Origin: Sesamum alatum
Taxonomy: Eukaryota; Streptophyta; Magnoliopsida; Lamiales; Pedaliaceae
Length of the DNA stretch: 64,000 bases
Direction: 5' to 3'
Assembly: GCA_034509735.1 (NCBI GenBank)
Contig: JACGWO010000003.1
Coordinates: forward strand, 9,362,001-9,426,000
Shown: positions 22,986 through 35,091 of the stretch, one piece after another
How positions within the stretch are numbered: the stretch's first letter is position 1
How the letters are laid out: every line of letters begins with the position of its first letter
Notes under the pieces: generated by a model
The model's database searches: none
What the model saw: only the letters and a program-made list of their open reading frames with translations
Told to the model about the DNA's origin: nothing
Made by a program: the position numbers and the translations under genes

Positions 22986-24112
22986 TGTGCCGTTTTCCGT
23001 TTCTCTCCCGTTTTTGGCTCGTTTTTCAAAACTGTTTTTACTGAATTATTTTTATAATATTTTCTGCATTATTTTGAACCCGTTGACTTAGAATATTTAT
23101 TTTTTGAGATTTAGAATTTCCTAAAATAAATATTGCTTGGTTGATGAGGAAAGGGTTTCCTAACAAGATTTAAATTTTGCAATGGTTGCACCAATGATCA
23201 AAATTCATATGTGAAATTTCGCAATAATTTCTGCGTTTTATGATGTTGGACATCATGGTTATTTTATTGTTTGAGCATGAGTAGATCCTAACATGTATTA
23301 ATATTGCACGAATGTTGGATTTTGGAATTCTTGAATAAATGGGCATATTCTTGAATTGTTGATTTTTGTGTTTCAGAAAATTTGATTTTTTCTGTATAAT
23401 TCTTGGAATTTTTCTGAATTAATTAACTTGGGGCATTTTAATTTTGGTTGAGATTTTATATTTCACAGAATTAATATTGCCTTGTTAATTATGGAAAAGG
23501 ATTTTCCAACAAAAATCGTTGTGCATAGGTTGCACTATTATCCAATGTTTGGTGTGGATATTTTACATGTAGTTTCTGCATTTATTTTATGGTATGGATT
23601 ATCATGGATGTTGGTATAGCATATTTTACGTGGGATATGTATTTGTGCTATTTGTGTTAATTGATTTGACAAAGGATGATCACAAAGCCCCTAGACCGCA
23701 TGTATGGTTTATTTACATTTATTTGTTGGGTTGTGGCCTGTGTGCCTCTTTATTTTCCTCTCTGTCTCTCTTCTAGTGCCTTGGAATAATAAGGCTTTCT
23801 CTCTCCCTCCTCATGTACTCCCCCCAAATGTTTAATTGGGGTTTCTTATTTTATGATGTAATGAGAGTAGAATTAGTGGTGAGGTTTTATTTTTTTTTTT
23901 GTAAATAAAAGCTGCAAGAGAAGACAAGCCCAAGGTGTTGGAGGCCCATGGAGGTTGCCATCAGATGGCCCACGGAGTATCCATGGAGAAGAAGCCCGGT
24001 GAAGGCCCACGATGGAGAGCCTAAGAAGATAAAGAGGACTTACAAGGCCCATTGCATGTAATGGGTTATTAAATCTTGTAATAGTGTAGGGCCTACCCTT
24101 AGATTGACCATA

Positions 24113-24136
24113 GATCCACTGCGGGCTCAGTGGGTC
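24113..24136 (+). other. conserved leader hairpin
   Basis: Arms GATCCACTG and CAGTGGGTC around loop CGGGCT. Found at the same leader position in all five copies in this window (also 16978-17001 antisense, 35427-35450, 40816-40839, 62449-62472). Confidence 0.75.
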
Positions 24137-24900
24137 GCATAGGTTTGGGCTTGTGATCATCCTACAGGGGCGTGCTAGGCTTTATTTTGCATGCGATGCG
24201 TATTATATGTTTATGATTATTCTATATGCTTTATGTATGGTTACATTCACGCTTAGAATATTTCTGCCATAACGCACGCAATGCAATACTCAATATATGT
24301 GATGAGGTCTCGTTCTATCAAAACTCTCACTTGGTTGAACCAAGTTAAATATAGACCCTTAATAAATGGACTAGGACTCTGGGAGTCTGTCCAAGCCTTC
24401 CATCCATGGCAAAAGTGAGGAAGATCTTTTAGGTCGATAGCGTGGTCTCACGAGTCGTGGCACGACTATCGTGCTTAAAAGAAGCTGCACTTTGTCATGA
24501 ACGATGAGTAGACTGCTGTTACCTGTCTCACGAGTCGTGGAGGTAGCAGTGAGTCTATGAATCGGTTGATTGGGTCGGGTCTAACGCCCGAATAACGTGA
24601 TTCGCTTGGAGTCCTCGGGATCACGTGAAAGGGTGAGGCAATTATCTTGGGAATCTCGTGGAACGAGAATGGTATGGAATACCTCCCACGGGTTCTTTTT
24701 CCATGCGAATCGTAAAAGCGGGGTATGGGGGAGATCGCTGTGGATCCCGAGCCCACTAGGAAAGGATTTCCCGAAAACAACGTTTGAGAGTGCCGTGTTT
24801 TCGTAGAAATAGTGGGAGAGGTTAAGGACTAAAGACCGAGACTTAACCAAAATATTACTTCATTCTACTTATTATTTTCTGCTTTACATATATGTTGTGA

Positions 24901-25720
24901 ATGTCTAAGAATCCACCAAACACATCACTAAGAGGCTCATTAAAAAGGAACCAATTACACGAATTGACTGCGAAATCTTAAGATGGTCTTAGATTTCCAG
25001 AACCTTAACTCACATACCGGAATGAGGACGTTCCTCAGCGCTTGCCGGAGGGGTCGACAACTAAGGCAACGCTTGGCGTTCAAAAGTTGAAGGATGACCA
25101 CCGGCAAATAGGATATAATGATGTTGGCTCAAACTCTGCTTCGCTTGCATCATGTCTATATGGTCTTGGACCAGCATGTGGGGTAAAATGCAACGAAGGC
25201 ATGTTTGGAGCTAAGATGACGGAAAGGATGTCTGTACAAAGAACATGGAGTGATGATGCAATCCCTAGTGGAGAAGCTCAAAAGACCTCCACGTCAGTCT
25301 TGAAAAAGAGATGTACATTGACATGATCCTTCAGTCTCTTCCTCCCTCCTACGAACCATTAATTATCAACATGAATGAGCTTAGAATAGATCTTCATAGG
25401 TTGGTAATTATGTCGGTCTAGTACGAGGCAATGATTGCAAAATCTGCGCCGTCGGTACTAGTAGGAGAGGCTTCAACCTCCATAGCGAAAGGCAAGGGTG
25501 CCAGACGCCAAAAGAGGAAGAAGGGTAAGGTAACATCAACTATTAAAGCACTTCAAGTGTTGTTCCTTTACAACACGAGGTGGAGGTAAAGGAAAGAGCA
25601 AAAGGTTCAAGCAGTCAAGTTCATAGATTTCTAAGAACGTAAGCATTCACTGTCGTAAAGAGGGCCATTGGAAAGGGGAGTATTCTAAACCTCTCTCCAA
25701 TATAGGTAAAATTTGATATT
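24901..25720 (+). pseudogene. degenerate copia gag of outer family 2 element
   Basis: ATG at 24901 begins MSKNPPNTSLRG, and a TAA follows after about 25 codons. A downstream open stretch (25042-25326) contains MFGAKMTERMSVQRTW, equivalent to the middle of gag. The zinc knuckle region near 25635-25685 reads IHCRKEGHWKGEY, so the first and last cysteines of CX2CX4HX4C are gone. The protein cannot be made; the DNA can be followed along family 1 gag (41616-42480). Confidence 0.85.
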
Positions 25721-28019
25721 GAGTATTGACATGATCACTATTTGGTATTTGATACCATTCCTATCACTAATCTGCGGGTGGTTTGCAGAAAGTGAATAAG
25801 GACTTAAAAGCCAAGAACAGTTCTACGATTCAACAATGGTAAGGTCCATTGATGAAAAGGACTAGGGACTTGTTAGGCCCATAATCGTGATCATGTTAGC
25901 ATAATATAGGAATTACGTAACCTAGCATGATCAAAAGTATGTCTCTTTGTTGGACAAAGGTTTTATTACATACATATTTGATCAAACAAAATTATTGAAT
26001 ATTGATTCATGTTTGCTAGTAGTTACACGTGAATTCCTAGAACACCATCCCATAAAAGGTTTATGGATACTCAAAATTCTAATTATCTAAATGGATTAAT
26101 CAAGACCAACTTACAGATTTGGCATCTACAACAGCTAGGACGTTTCTTCTTATTAAAAGATAAGTAAATTGGAAAGTTCAATGAATCTAGAAATAGATGA
26201 TTCGAATCGACTAAATTTACAAGTCTTTTATGAAGAAGAAAGTCCAAAAGTTCTTTATTGGACAAAGTAGGCTTGCCAAATAGTCTATTGGAAGGGAGCC
26301 AATAAGACAACTGTAGGTCACTAATACACAAAACCATAAGAGGGTTCAAAAGTCTAAAGGTCCCATAGGAGGTTTGGGAATTAGACTTAAGGAGGTGAAC
26401 CATAAATGGTTGCAAAATTAAACCTGTTTCGATAGGATCGAAAAGGCTGTGTATTTAGTGGGAGCTCTTGAGCATCCAAGTTGAGAATGGAATTCTCAAT
26501 GAAACGTTTCCTGTAAAGGACAAGTATGACGGTCTCTGATAAAGGGAACGATCGAATCTCGTTACACGAAGATCGATCGAAGTTTCGCCCAATTACCTTA
26601 GCCCGTGTAGACGTAGACTCAAAATTGCCAACGTAAGGAACGTGGCACTTTGCTAGGAGTCACGCACAAGGAGCCATGGTTTGGCAAGCCTGTGTCCCGA
26701 CAAAGTCCTTGAGCATGTAGAAGGATCCTACATACGTCAAGGGACTAGTGGGAGACAAATTAGACTCGGTGTCTAATTTGTACAAGTTTACGACAAAATA
26801 ATACTAACGTTTCTTAGAACCGCATTTCTTAAATTGATCATATTCCAAGTCCCCTTAAGAACGAACCCGAATGTCGTAAGAGGTACGAGTGATCGGGATA
26901 TGTTCGGTCAAATTTGAATAGTAATCCAAATGACCTGCGGAACGTGATGTTTGACATCGTAGTAGGATTTATGGAGAGGAGCCATAGAATCCGCTAGGAA
27001 TTTCAAACAAGGTTTGAAACACCGCATAACTGGAATATTCGTTTTGACGAGCTCATACGGAGCATGACTCGGTCTTAAACGACGTAGGTGATCAGTGGGA
27101 GTAGAAATGGTGTTCCAAGTGTTTAAGTGTGTAATATCTTGATTTATGGATGAATTCAAGGCATTAGGAATCACTAAAACACAAACTGTAACTCACGAAA
27201 ATTCTCGATGACATTTTAGGGATCCCACATACATATCATGAATTGAGCTTTTCAAAGACTCAGTCATGGTGGACTGATGAGAAAAGCTCATATATATAGA
27301 GGGACAAGTTGTTCGAGACTCAGCCATAGTAAGACTGATGAGAAAACTTGGATACTATGCATAAAGCATCAAAGCCATTCAAGACTTAGTCACGGTGGAC
27401 TAATGAGAAGGCTTGCTTGTTGAGTATCCCCTACGTCTTAAACCTAGGCAAACATATGATATGTTTACTCGGTGCATAGGAACCGATGTTGAGAGTGCTT
27501 CTAGCATGGCTCAACATAAATCGGTAATGCACTGCGGGGTTGAAGACAGCAATCAAGAACGATCCTTAGTACCTGAATAAGGACTAAAGATGTGTTCATG
27601 ATGCACCGTCTATTGAGAGTTGTTTTTGGAAGACTAAAGCGATACTAGCTTCCAGAGCATAAGTGAAAACCAGTTAGTCTCAAAGGTATGCACAGTCAGG
27701 CCCAATGACGAGTGCATCGGATAGTGGTTACTGATGAAGACCGCATCCATAGGATAGACGTGGCGCCTAGCACGACCAAGCCATGTTCGCCTATATGGCA
27801 GGCAACTTGGCTATGGGAGTATTGGCACGAGATCTCATCACAAGATCCACGAAAATATTCTAAGACAACCACCATCTCTAAGAGGCAATGGTGGATAGAG
27901 GTAACACGGTTAGACCGTATTGCTTCGCAAGGAAATATAAGCGGACTCACAATACCTTAGTCGGTATCGTAGATTACTCATACTCAGAGGATTCTGAACA
28001 AAGTGGGTAATTGACTTAT
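25721..28019 (+). pseudogene. degenerate copia pol of outer family 2 element
   Basis: Pol is eroded from protease to RNase H. Traceable landmarks: protease remnant near 25740-25790 (no DTG), pre-integrase region near 26195-26290, integrase C-terminal stretch near 26670-26800 (YVK.LVGDKL still readable), RT block WNIRFDELIRS near 27030-27065 and RNase H end near 27690-28019. No YVDD or catalytic triad remains. It is shorter than family 1 pol, and its lesions are largely shared with the nested and third copies. Confidence 0.82.
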
Positions 28020-28035
28020 TGGTCAAGTGGGAGAT
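28020..28035 (+). other. polypurine tract, outer family 2 element
   Basis: TGGTCAAGTGGGAGAT directly before the 3' LTR; the same tract precedes the family 1 and family 3 3' LTRs. Confidence 0.85.
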
Positions 28036-30256
28036 TGTTAGAATAGGTGACCAGAAAGTCAATGGTATTGGCTGTTCTGAGAACCATTCGTCAATCTGTG
28101 AACAAGTAATATTATGTTAATGAATGTGGTAAGGATTCATAGGCATGAGTTTGTTGTACTTACTGCTTGCATCGTTACGATGTCACAACAAACGCCCACA
28201 GACTGAAATAACATTTCGGGAAATTGGAACTACGCTTGGAGGTAGGTTCATGAAATCAGTCTGAAATACTCCAAGTCAAAGGAATCTCGAGACAGGGCAT
28301 CGAGAATCCATTTGAGACTTGCACTAAGCATCTGCTGTCGTGTTTCATCAATGGGTGACGAGGATCGTCTAAGCAGTGTTAGTGGGTCGGTCTGCTGGGG
28401 AGCGACCGACTGAGGTGACTCGCGGGAATCGTCATATAGAAGCTACTCGGGCTTGGTCGGTATGACTCGTATTCCCGGTTCCGATAGTACTGGATTAGTC
28501 CTCGGACTTGAGGATCACGGCAGTCCCCTACATACTAAGGCTGTATCTTGGATCTGGTGAAATTTGACCGATTATATCACATGGTCATCATAAGCCTCGT
28601 CCAGTGCAGTCGGAGTATGTAAGAACGGTGAATTCCAAGATAGGATCTGTCCCCTGTCAAAGGATATGACAGCAAGATCTCCTATGCGCTCGGAGATGGT
28701 TTAGACTCACAAAGTCTATGGCCATAGCACTTGATGTAGTGGGAAAGGATTTCCTGCGTCGAGTTAAACCTATCTCGAGCATTATGCATAGTTGCCTAGT
28801 CAACGATGGGAACCGACCCCTAGACTAAAGGCCGGGAGACAGGCGACAGTAGGACCGTACCCGTACGTATCGAGCGTCGGTAGGACCGCACCTGCGTATA
28901 ACTCGGAGCCTAAATGTTCACACCATAAATTCACCTAGTCTCTAGTGCCATGGACTGTTGCTAGATGGCCACCCATGGTAACGGACTACTTTAGTTATGA
29001 AATAACGAAAAGTAGGTCCGAGTCTAGCTGAAAGGTGAACCTAAAGAGTCACACCCGCTACACCAAATGAAAGGGAATTAATTTGGAATTAATTCTGGGA
29101 GAAGGTTTAATTTAATGGAATTAAATTATACTTCTTGGAGATACAAGCCTCGATGTATTATTTGGAATAATCGGGCTTGAGTTCATAAATTAGATTTATG
29201 AATTTTACAAAGCATGGGCTTTCCTTTTAATTAGATTAAAAGGGTGAATTAATTAATTAATGGGCTTGGTATTAAATAGGATTTAATATAAAGTCCATGG
29301 GACTATTTAATTTAGAATTAAATAATCCCATTCTATGGAATTAATTAATGGGCTTGGTATTAAATAGGATTTAATATAAAGTCCATGGACTATTTAATTT
29401 GGAATTAAATAAAGTCCATTCCATTAATTAATTAATGGGCTTAGTATATTAAATAGGATTTTAATATAAAGTCCATGGGAATATTTAATTTAGAATTAAA
29501 TAGGCCCATTCCATAAAGCCCATCAAAATGGATGGACAAGATTTGATCTAGAGAATGATGAGATGAAGGGCCATGATTAATTTGACTTAATCAAAGCCTA
29601 ATTTGACTAGGATTTGACTAGGTCAAAATCCTAGTCAAAGTGTGTCTCTTTGGAAGAGTTTGAGAAGGAATAGGAATTCCATCTTCTATAAATACTTAAA
29701 AAACACACACTTACACCTACTATTCTCTACAACTCTCATCTCTCATTCTCTCTCAAATTCGTCCACCCCTATTTTTCACTCTCCAAGAATATTACTTTGT
29801 TGTTCTTGATTTATTCAAGTTAAGAACATAAGAGACATTGATTGCGTTAATTCATAGCGTTTATCGATGTCTCTTCTCCCCAAAATAATTTCTTGCTAGC
29901 ACAAGGGTTGTTTGCTTTCCGGTGGAGCGAGTGAGATGATTTAGAGGGTCTCTTCTTTGAGATCTTGGTGCAAAACGGGGAACAATGCGTGTAGCCGAAA
30001 CGAAGACAAAACTACAACCGGGTAGGTTCTTTAATTTCGTTTTTCGTTTCTAATTCTATGGCCTCCATGTTGTGTTTTATTGAACATGAGATACACCGAA
30101 CGCCCGGGAGAATCAAGGGCACACCCCTTGATTCGTTTATGTACGTTATGCATGATTTAAATTCCATTTAATTATGTTTTGTAATTTTTATTACGCACTA
30201 TTTCGCGCTTCCGCTATACGCGTTAATCTCCCGGGCCGATCCACCGATTTCTTTCA
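28036..30256 (+). mobile_element. 3' LTR of outer family 2 element
   Basis: TGTTAGAATAGG...GATTTCTTTCA, about 2.22 kb. TATA box TATAAATA at 29687-29694. The minisatellite at 29255-29515 has about three units. Followed directly by CAACTGCC, which is not LTR sequence. Confidence 0.93.
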
Positions 30257-30410
30257 CAACTGCCATTCCTTTTCTTTCTCTGAGTGACGGTCTTTGTTTT
30301 TTATGCTTCTGTGTAATTTTAGCAGTTGATTTTTTGGGGCTTGTATTTGTATGATTAGCATTTGGTATTTTAATGAAATGATTTCCTTTCCAAAAAAAAA
30401 AAAAAAAAAA
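30257..30410 (+). mobile_element. 3' end of a poly(A)-tailed retroposon (LINE or processed transcript)
   Basis: T-rich sequence ending 'ttttaatgaaatgatttcctttcc' and then 19 A residues (30392-30410). The combination of a 3'-UTR-like end and a pure A tail fits a LINE or processed pseudogene. The 5' side is cut by the LTR ending at 30256. I cannot see a target duplication or coding part. Confidence 0.5.
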
Positions 30411-30490
30411 GATGGGGCAAAAATGACTACTTGCATTAAGATTTTCTAATTGTTAGCAATAACTTTGATTATGAAAGACTATTTTTCATA

Positions 30491-30516
30491 ATATATATAT
30501 ATATATATATATATAT
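30491..30516. repeat. (AT)13 microsatellite
   Basis: Uninterrupted AT dinucleotide run between the retroposon tail and the duplicated segment. Confidence 0.95.
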
Positions 30517-30522
30517 TACAAC

Positions 30523-30850
30523 TAACGATGTCGTTTTGGTTGATACAGTGCTGCATTGGTGTGTTCCAAACGAATAGGACGTTTTCCTTTTTACCAGTTA
30601 GATGGATGGTAGGTGTTACATTGGTCTATAACAAGGCATTTATGTTTTTATTCATTTCTTCACAAAATTTTTCTACTATTTCAAAATTAATTAGCCAGAG
30701 CCGGAAAGGGCTGAAAAATACTGAAGAATAAATTTCTCTTGGAGACCACGTTTGAGGAGACAGAGTAATTCAAAGTGAGGCATATGAGTGTTTGGTGGTG
30801 CCATGGATTTGCATCATCTTGACTGCGTTATACAGTAGTTTTTGTCTGTC
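30523..30850. repeat. direct duplication, copy 1 (non-LTR)
   Basis: Aligns with 32945-33265, for example at 'gtaggtgttacattggtctata' and 'caaagtgaggcatatgagtg' versus 'caaagtgaggtatatcagcg'. Differences by eye are roughly one in five bases. No motif is recognised and the frames are not preserved, so a coding origin is not supported. Confidence 0.75.
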
Positions 30851-30988
30851 ATTGCTACATTTGTGTTTGTAGCTAAACGACTTTTGGGTGTGCTGTCGCT
30901 GTGGTGGTTGTGTGGTTTTTTGTTCAATTGGTCCGTCCTTGTGAGCATTAATTTGTGTGTCGTTGAGGGGAGCATGTGAGGTTCATTG

Positions 30989-32791
30989 TGTTAGAATAGG
31001 TTACCATGTAGCCAATCTTGGTAGGCGAATTGTAACCTATGTCTGAATAATTTCGAAGTTTATGATAAAACCTTGATGAATAAGAAAGTTAAATTCATTT
31101 GGCGTATACTTTGTCTGTGTTCACTTTATCTGCTTTATAACTATTTGCCACACAAACAAAGCCCACAGGCTGAAATCATATTTCGGGGACTGGGACTACG
31201 CTTCGAGGTAGGTCCACGAAATCAGTTCCGCCGAATCAGTCTAGAAATCTCCAAGTCAAGGAATCTCAAAAATGGGTACCGAGATTCCTCTTGAGACTTG
31301 CACTAAGCATCTGCTGTTGTGTTTCATCGACGGGTGACGAGGGTCGTCTAAGCAGTGTTAGTTGGTCGCCCTGCTAGGGAGCGGCCGACTGAGGTGGCTC
31401 GCGGGAACCGTCTTATGGAGGACTTTGAGTAGGGTCGACTAGGTATGACGTGAGTTCCCAGTTCCAACGGTACAGGTCAAATCCTTTGACTTGAGGAATT
31501 GCTGAGTTTACCTGTACACCGAGACTGTATCTTAGGTATGGTGAGAGATTGCCAAAATACACTTGAGTAGTCACAAGCCATATCTAATACAGCCACGGTG
31601 TGCAACGTGACAGTAATTTCCAAGAAAGGATCTGTCTCCTGTCAAAAGGTGTTGACAGTTGTGTCTCACAATACTCTGTGTCTTGTCCCTAAAATCTGTA
31701 GCCACAGTAACTGAACAGAAGGGAAGGGTTTCCTACGGCGTTTGATAAAGGATAGACCGACACTTAGGTCCCAAATGGGTACCTACATAATCCGTGCCCT
31801 AGACGCTAAGTGGTGAGACCGTAGACGGAAGGATAGATGTACTGTAGAGCCTAAATATTCACCTAATCTCTAGTGCCATGGACCGTTGCTAGACGGCCAC
31901 CCATGGTGACGGGCGGGTTCTAGGAATCCAACCAAGTCTAGCTGAAGGTGAACCTAAAGAGTCACACACAATCCGCACACATGACGTATTTAATTTGTAA
32001 TTAAATATTTGGACAAATGGAACGATTAAATTGGATTTAATCGGGTCCTTCTTTTCTTGGAAGAAATTAATTCTTTTTATTAGATGAAAGGAATTTATCT
32101 AATAAATTAGATTTATTCGAATTTAATTTAATGAGCTTGGAATAAATATTTATATTTGATATATTTATTTATTGCCTTTAGGATTATTTAAATGAGATTT
32201 AAATATTCTATTAAATTAATCTATGGTTGAGATTAAAGAGAGAAATCAATGGCTAAGATTGGTTTGAGTAGGTCAAATCCTATTCGAGGAGGAGTCTTCA
32301 AGAAGTCTCTCCCTCTCTTCCAAGAAACTCTTCCAAGTTCTTTTGTTTATAGAATTGAACATTAGGAGGTTTGATCTCGTTAATTAAATAGCGTTTGATC
32401 ATTCCGTCCTCTCCAAATATAATATGCACTTGTTCTTTCGCTAGCACGAGGAGCAAGTTACGTGGATGGATTGTGTGTATGAATTAGAGGGTCTCCCGTT
32501 CGAGATCTTGGAGCAAAACGGGGAACAACGCGAGTAGCGGTTTGAAGACAAAAACAACAATCGGTAGGTTTTCGCCCCATTTTCTTTTAAACCATATGGC
32601 CTCCATGATAAATCTTGTATGTTTTCTAATTCATGAGATACACCGAATGCCTGGGAGATGCAAGGGAACACTCCTTGAATGTATTATTTTATATCGTTTA
32701 TGCATGTTTAAATTCTTGCAATTTTAATTATCCCGCGCTTCCGCATTCGCGCTACTCCCGGGCCGATCTACACGCCTTTGCTAGGCTTACA
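30989..32791 (+). mobile_element. solo LTR, copia family 4, with target duplication CATTG
   Basis: Begins TGTTAGAATAGGTTACCA and ends ...GCTAGGCTTACA (TG...CA, about 1.8 kb). CATTG lies directly before it (30984-30988) and directly after it (32792-32796). There is no internal region, so this is a solo LTR from LTR-LTR recombination. The usual TATA region near 32330 appears deleted. Confidence 0.93.
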
Positions 32792-32944
32792 CATTGTTTG
32801 GGAATGGAAGAATATAGATGCGGTGCACCGAAGATAGTAGAATGTATTGGGTAAACCGTCCAGTCGTGGCACTCGCACTGGTTGGAATTTTATGTCTCTT
32901 GGGGGAGGCGTATTATGGGAACATTTTGTTTTTTGTCCAATCGT

Positions 32945-33265
32945 GATTTAAACAAGGTCATTTTGGTTGACGCAATGTTGCATTAGTGTGTTCCGAATCA
33001 ATACGACATCGTTTTATGTTTTACCCGTTAGATAAGTGGTAGGTGTTACATTGGTCTATAGTAATGCGCTCCTGTTTTTATTCATTTCTTTGCAAAAACT
33101 TTGTCCTATTCCAAAAGTAATTGGCAAGAGCACAAACGGCTAAAAAATATAGAAGGATAAATTTATCTTTGAGAGAGCACTTTTGTTGGGGACACGACAA
33201 ACCAAAGTGAGGTATATCAGCGCTGGGTAGTGCTATGGATTTGCATCCTATTGCCGGCATTGGAC
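32945..33265. repeat. direct duplication, copy 2 (non-LTR)
   Basis: Partner of 30523-30850 in the same orientation. Removing the solo LTR between them leaves a spacing of about 620 bp. The sequence between (32797-32944) has no feature I recognise. Confidence 0.75.
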
Positions 33266-33287
33266 AATATTTTCCAACGGTCGTTGT

Positions 33288-34628
33288 TGAAAGAATCAGT
33301 ACGGCCCGGGAACGCGGCGGAAGCGTAAAATAAGATAAATTAAAAACGATTTCAAAGAGGTATTCCCTTTGAATTTCCGGGTATTCAGTATATTCAAAAG
33401 CATCATAACCTAAGTAAAGACATGCTTGAACATGTGGTTAGAGGAGGAAACAAAAAAGTATAATAATTTAAATCGAAACATTATCTTTTCGTTTCACATG
33501 TAGAGCGGCAACAAGTACTGATTCCCTTTTTGTTCCTTTTCCGTTCACCTTAGGATTCAAATTAGAACCATTCTAATTTGTTTACACCACACTTATGGAA
33601 GCAAATCTGGATCTACTGCTAGGTAGAAGCTAGATCAAGGAAGAAACAAACAACATATTACACTATTGATTAGTGTATACGTATTTCTAATGTCTCATCT
33701 TGAATCTAATTAAAAGAGAACTAAAAAATGGAGAATAATGGAGGAATTTCCGTGGCCTAGTGAGAGGAGAGTGCAATTTAGGATTTGAAAAGTGTATACA
33801 TATGTTGTGTGTAATGTAATCAAATTACATACAAAATAAGTTATTTCCAAAATAACTTCCATACACTATGCATGACATGTGCACCACTACCCATCATGGC
33901 AAGCCACACCATTGCTTACATGGATGATTTTCAAATTCTTTTCAACCTGCATCAAACCTTCGAGTTTGAATTTCAAGTCATGGACAGATTTTGACCAGTC
34001 TTGATTTAATCAAATTAAATCAAGTCTAGTCAAGATCGATGTGTTCCATATTAATCCAATTAATATTAAACCTTATTGAAATCCAAAAGTATATTTAATC
34101 TAATTAAATAAACATAAACTCAAACACTAATTAATTGATCCAATCAATTAATTAAACTGAATCCAATAAATTAATCTAATTAATTTGAAAGTGTTAAGCC
34201 CAAAATAAATTAATCCAATTAATTAATTCTTGGGCCATCCATCCAATGGATTTTTCAATGACTGATCCAATCATTTATATTATCCTTGAATTAATTTAAT
34301 CCAATTAAATTAATTGACTTCTTCAAGAATTAATTTAAAATTAATTCCACTACTTCCATAGTGATTTGTGTGTGACTTCTTAGGTTCACCTCAGCTAGAC
34401 TTCGGCTTGTGTCCAACACAATTTGATTAATTATATCCAATTTAATTAAAAATCTCCGATTACCCATTAATCAGAAATGCCCGTCACCATGGGTGGCCGT
34501 CTAGCAACGATCTATGGCGTGAAATTCTTTCGTCGACCATCTCCCGGCCTTAGTCTAGGGCATGGAATTGGGTGTCGGTTTCCATCCTAGACCAGGCAAC
34601 TATGCTTCATACTCGACCGTGCTGGACC
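33288..34628 (-). mobile_element. antisense LTR fragment, copia family 5
   Basis: The left edge TGAAAGAATCAGTACGG is a complemented LTR end. It carries the shared LTR blocks ('ttaggttcacct.agctagactt', 'ccatgggtggccgtctagcaacg') but is otherwise diverged from families 1-4. It stops near 34628 inside the LTR, where a family 2 leader begins, so the first part of the LTR is missing. Confidence 0.75.
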
Positions 34629-35041
34629 GTTTTTTGGTTTTTGGTTGTTTTTCGTGCGTTTTCAGAAAATCTGATTTTTCTGTATTATTTTGGGAATTTT
34701 TCTGAACTAATTAACTGGGGGCATTTGAATTTCGATTGAAATTGGTTATTTTCTAGAATTAATATTGCACTGTTAATTATGGAAAAGGGTTTTCCCAACA
34801 AAAATAGTTGTGCATAAGTTGCACAATTATCCAATGTTTGGTGTGAATATTTTACATGTAATTTCTGCATTTATTTTATGGTATGGGATATCATGGATGT
34901 TTGAATAGCATGTTTTACGTGAGATATGTATTTGTGCTATTTGTGTTAATTGGATTGACGAAGGATGATCACAAAGCCCCTAGACCGCATGTATGGTTTA
35001 TTTCTATTCTTTTGTTGGGTTGTGGCCTATGTGCTTCTTTA

Positions 35042-35091
<50 letters not shown>

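Larger units (their letters stand above)
22524..24900 (+). other. 5' untranslated leader of outer family 2 element
   Basis: About 2.4 kb from primer site to gag. CpG-rich hairpin block at 22776-22985 (shorter than in the nested copy, one hairpin fewer), AT-rich middle, pyrimidine tract ending CTTCTAG at about 23745-23775, a poly-T run at 23886-23898, the conserved small hairpin at 24113-24136 and a block also present in family 1 (24440-24840). No gene is supported. Confidence 0.8.
9850..30256 (+). mobile_element. family 2 copia element (outer, plus strand), split by a nested copy
   Basis: 5' LTR = 9850-10736 plus 20990-22523; interior 22524-28035; 3' LTR 28036-30256. The primer site follows the 5' LTR and the polypurine tract GGTCAAGTGGGAGAT precedes the 3' LTR. 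The 5' LTR is cut by a minus-strand element of the same family (10737-20989). The interior has no intact gene. The 5 bases before the element (TATAG) and after it (CAACT) do not match, so the outer flanks have been rearranged or the two ends come from different events. Confidence 0.88.

Noticed and set aside
24901..25326. Treating family 2 gag frames as functional small proteins
   Set aside because: The ATG frame stops after about 25 codons and the longer downstream frames start inside gag with no knuckle intact.
13076..28035. Possibility that the mirrored region is a palindromic segmental duplication
   Set aside because: The exact AAATG duplication and the LTR boundaries show insertion of a second element, not duplication of a locus.
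30528..30731. 67-codon frame in the first copy of the direct duplication
   Set aside because: The second copy (32950-33150) breaks the frame, so there is no sign of coding constraint.
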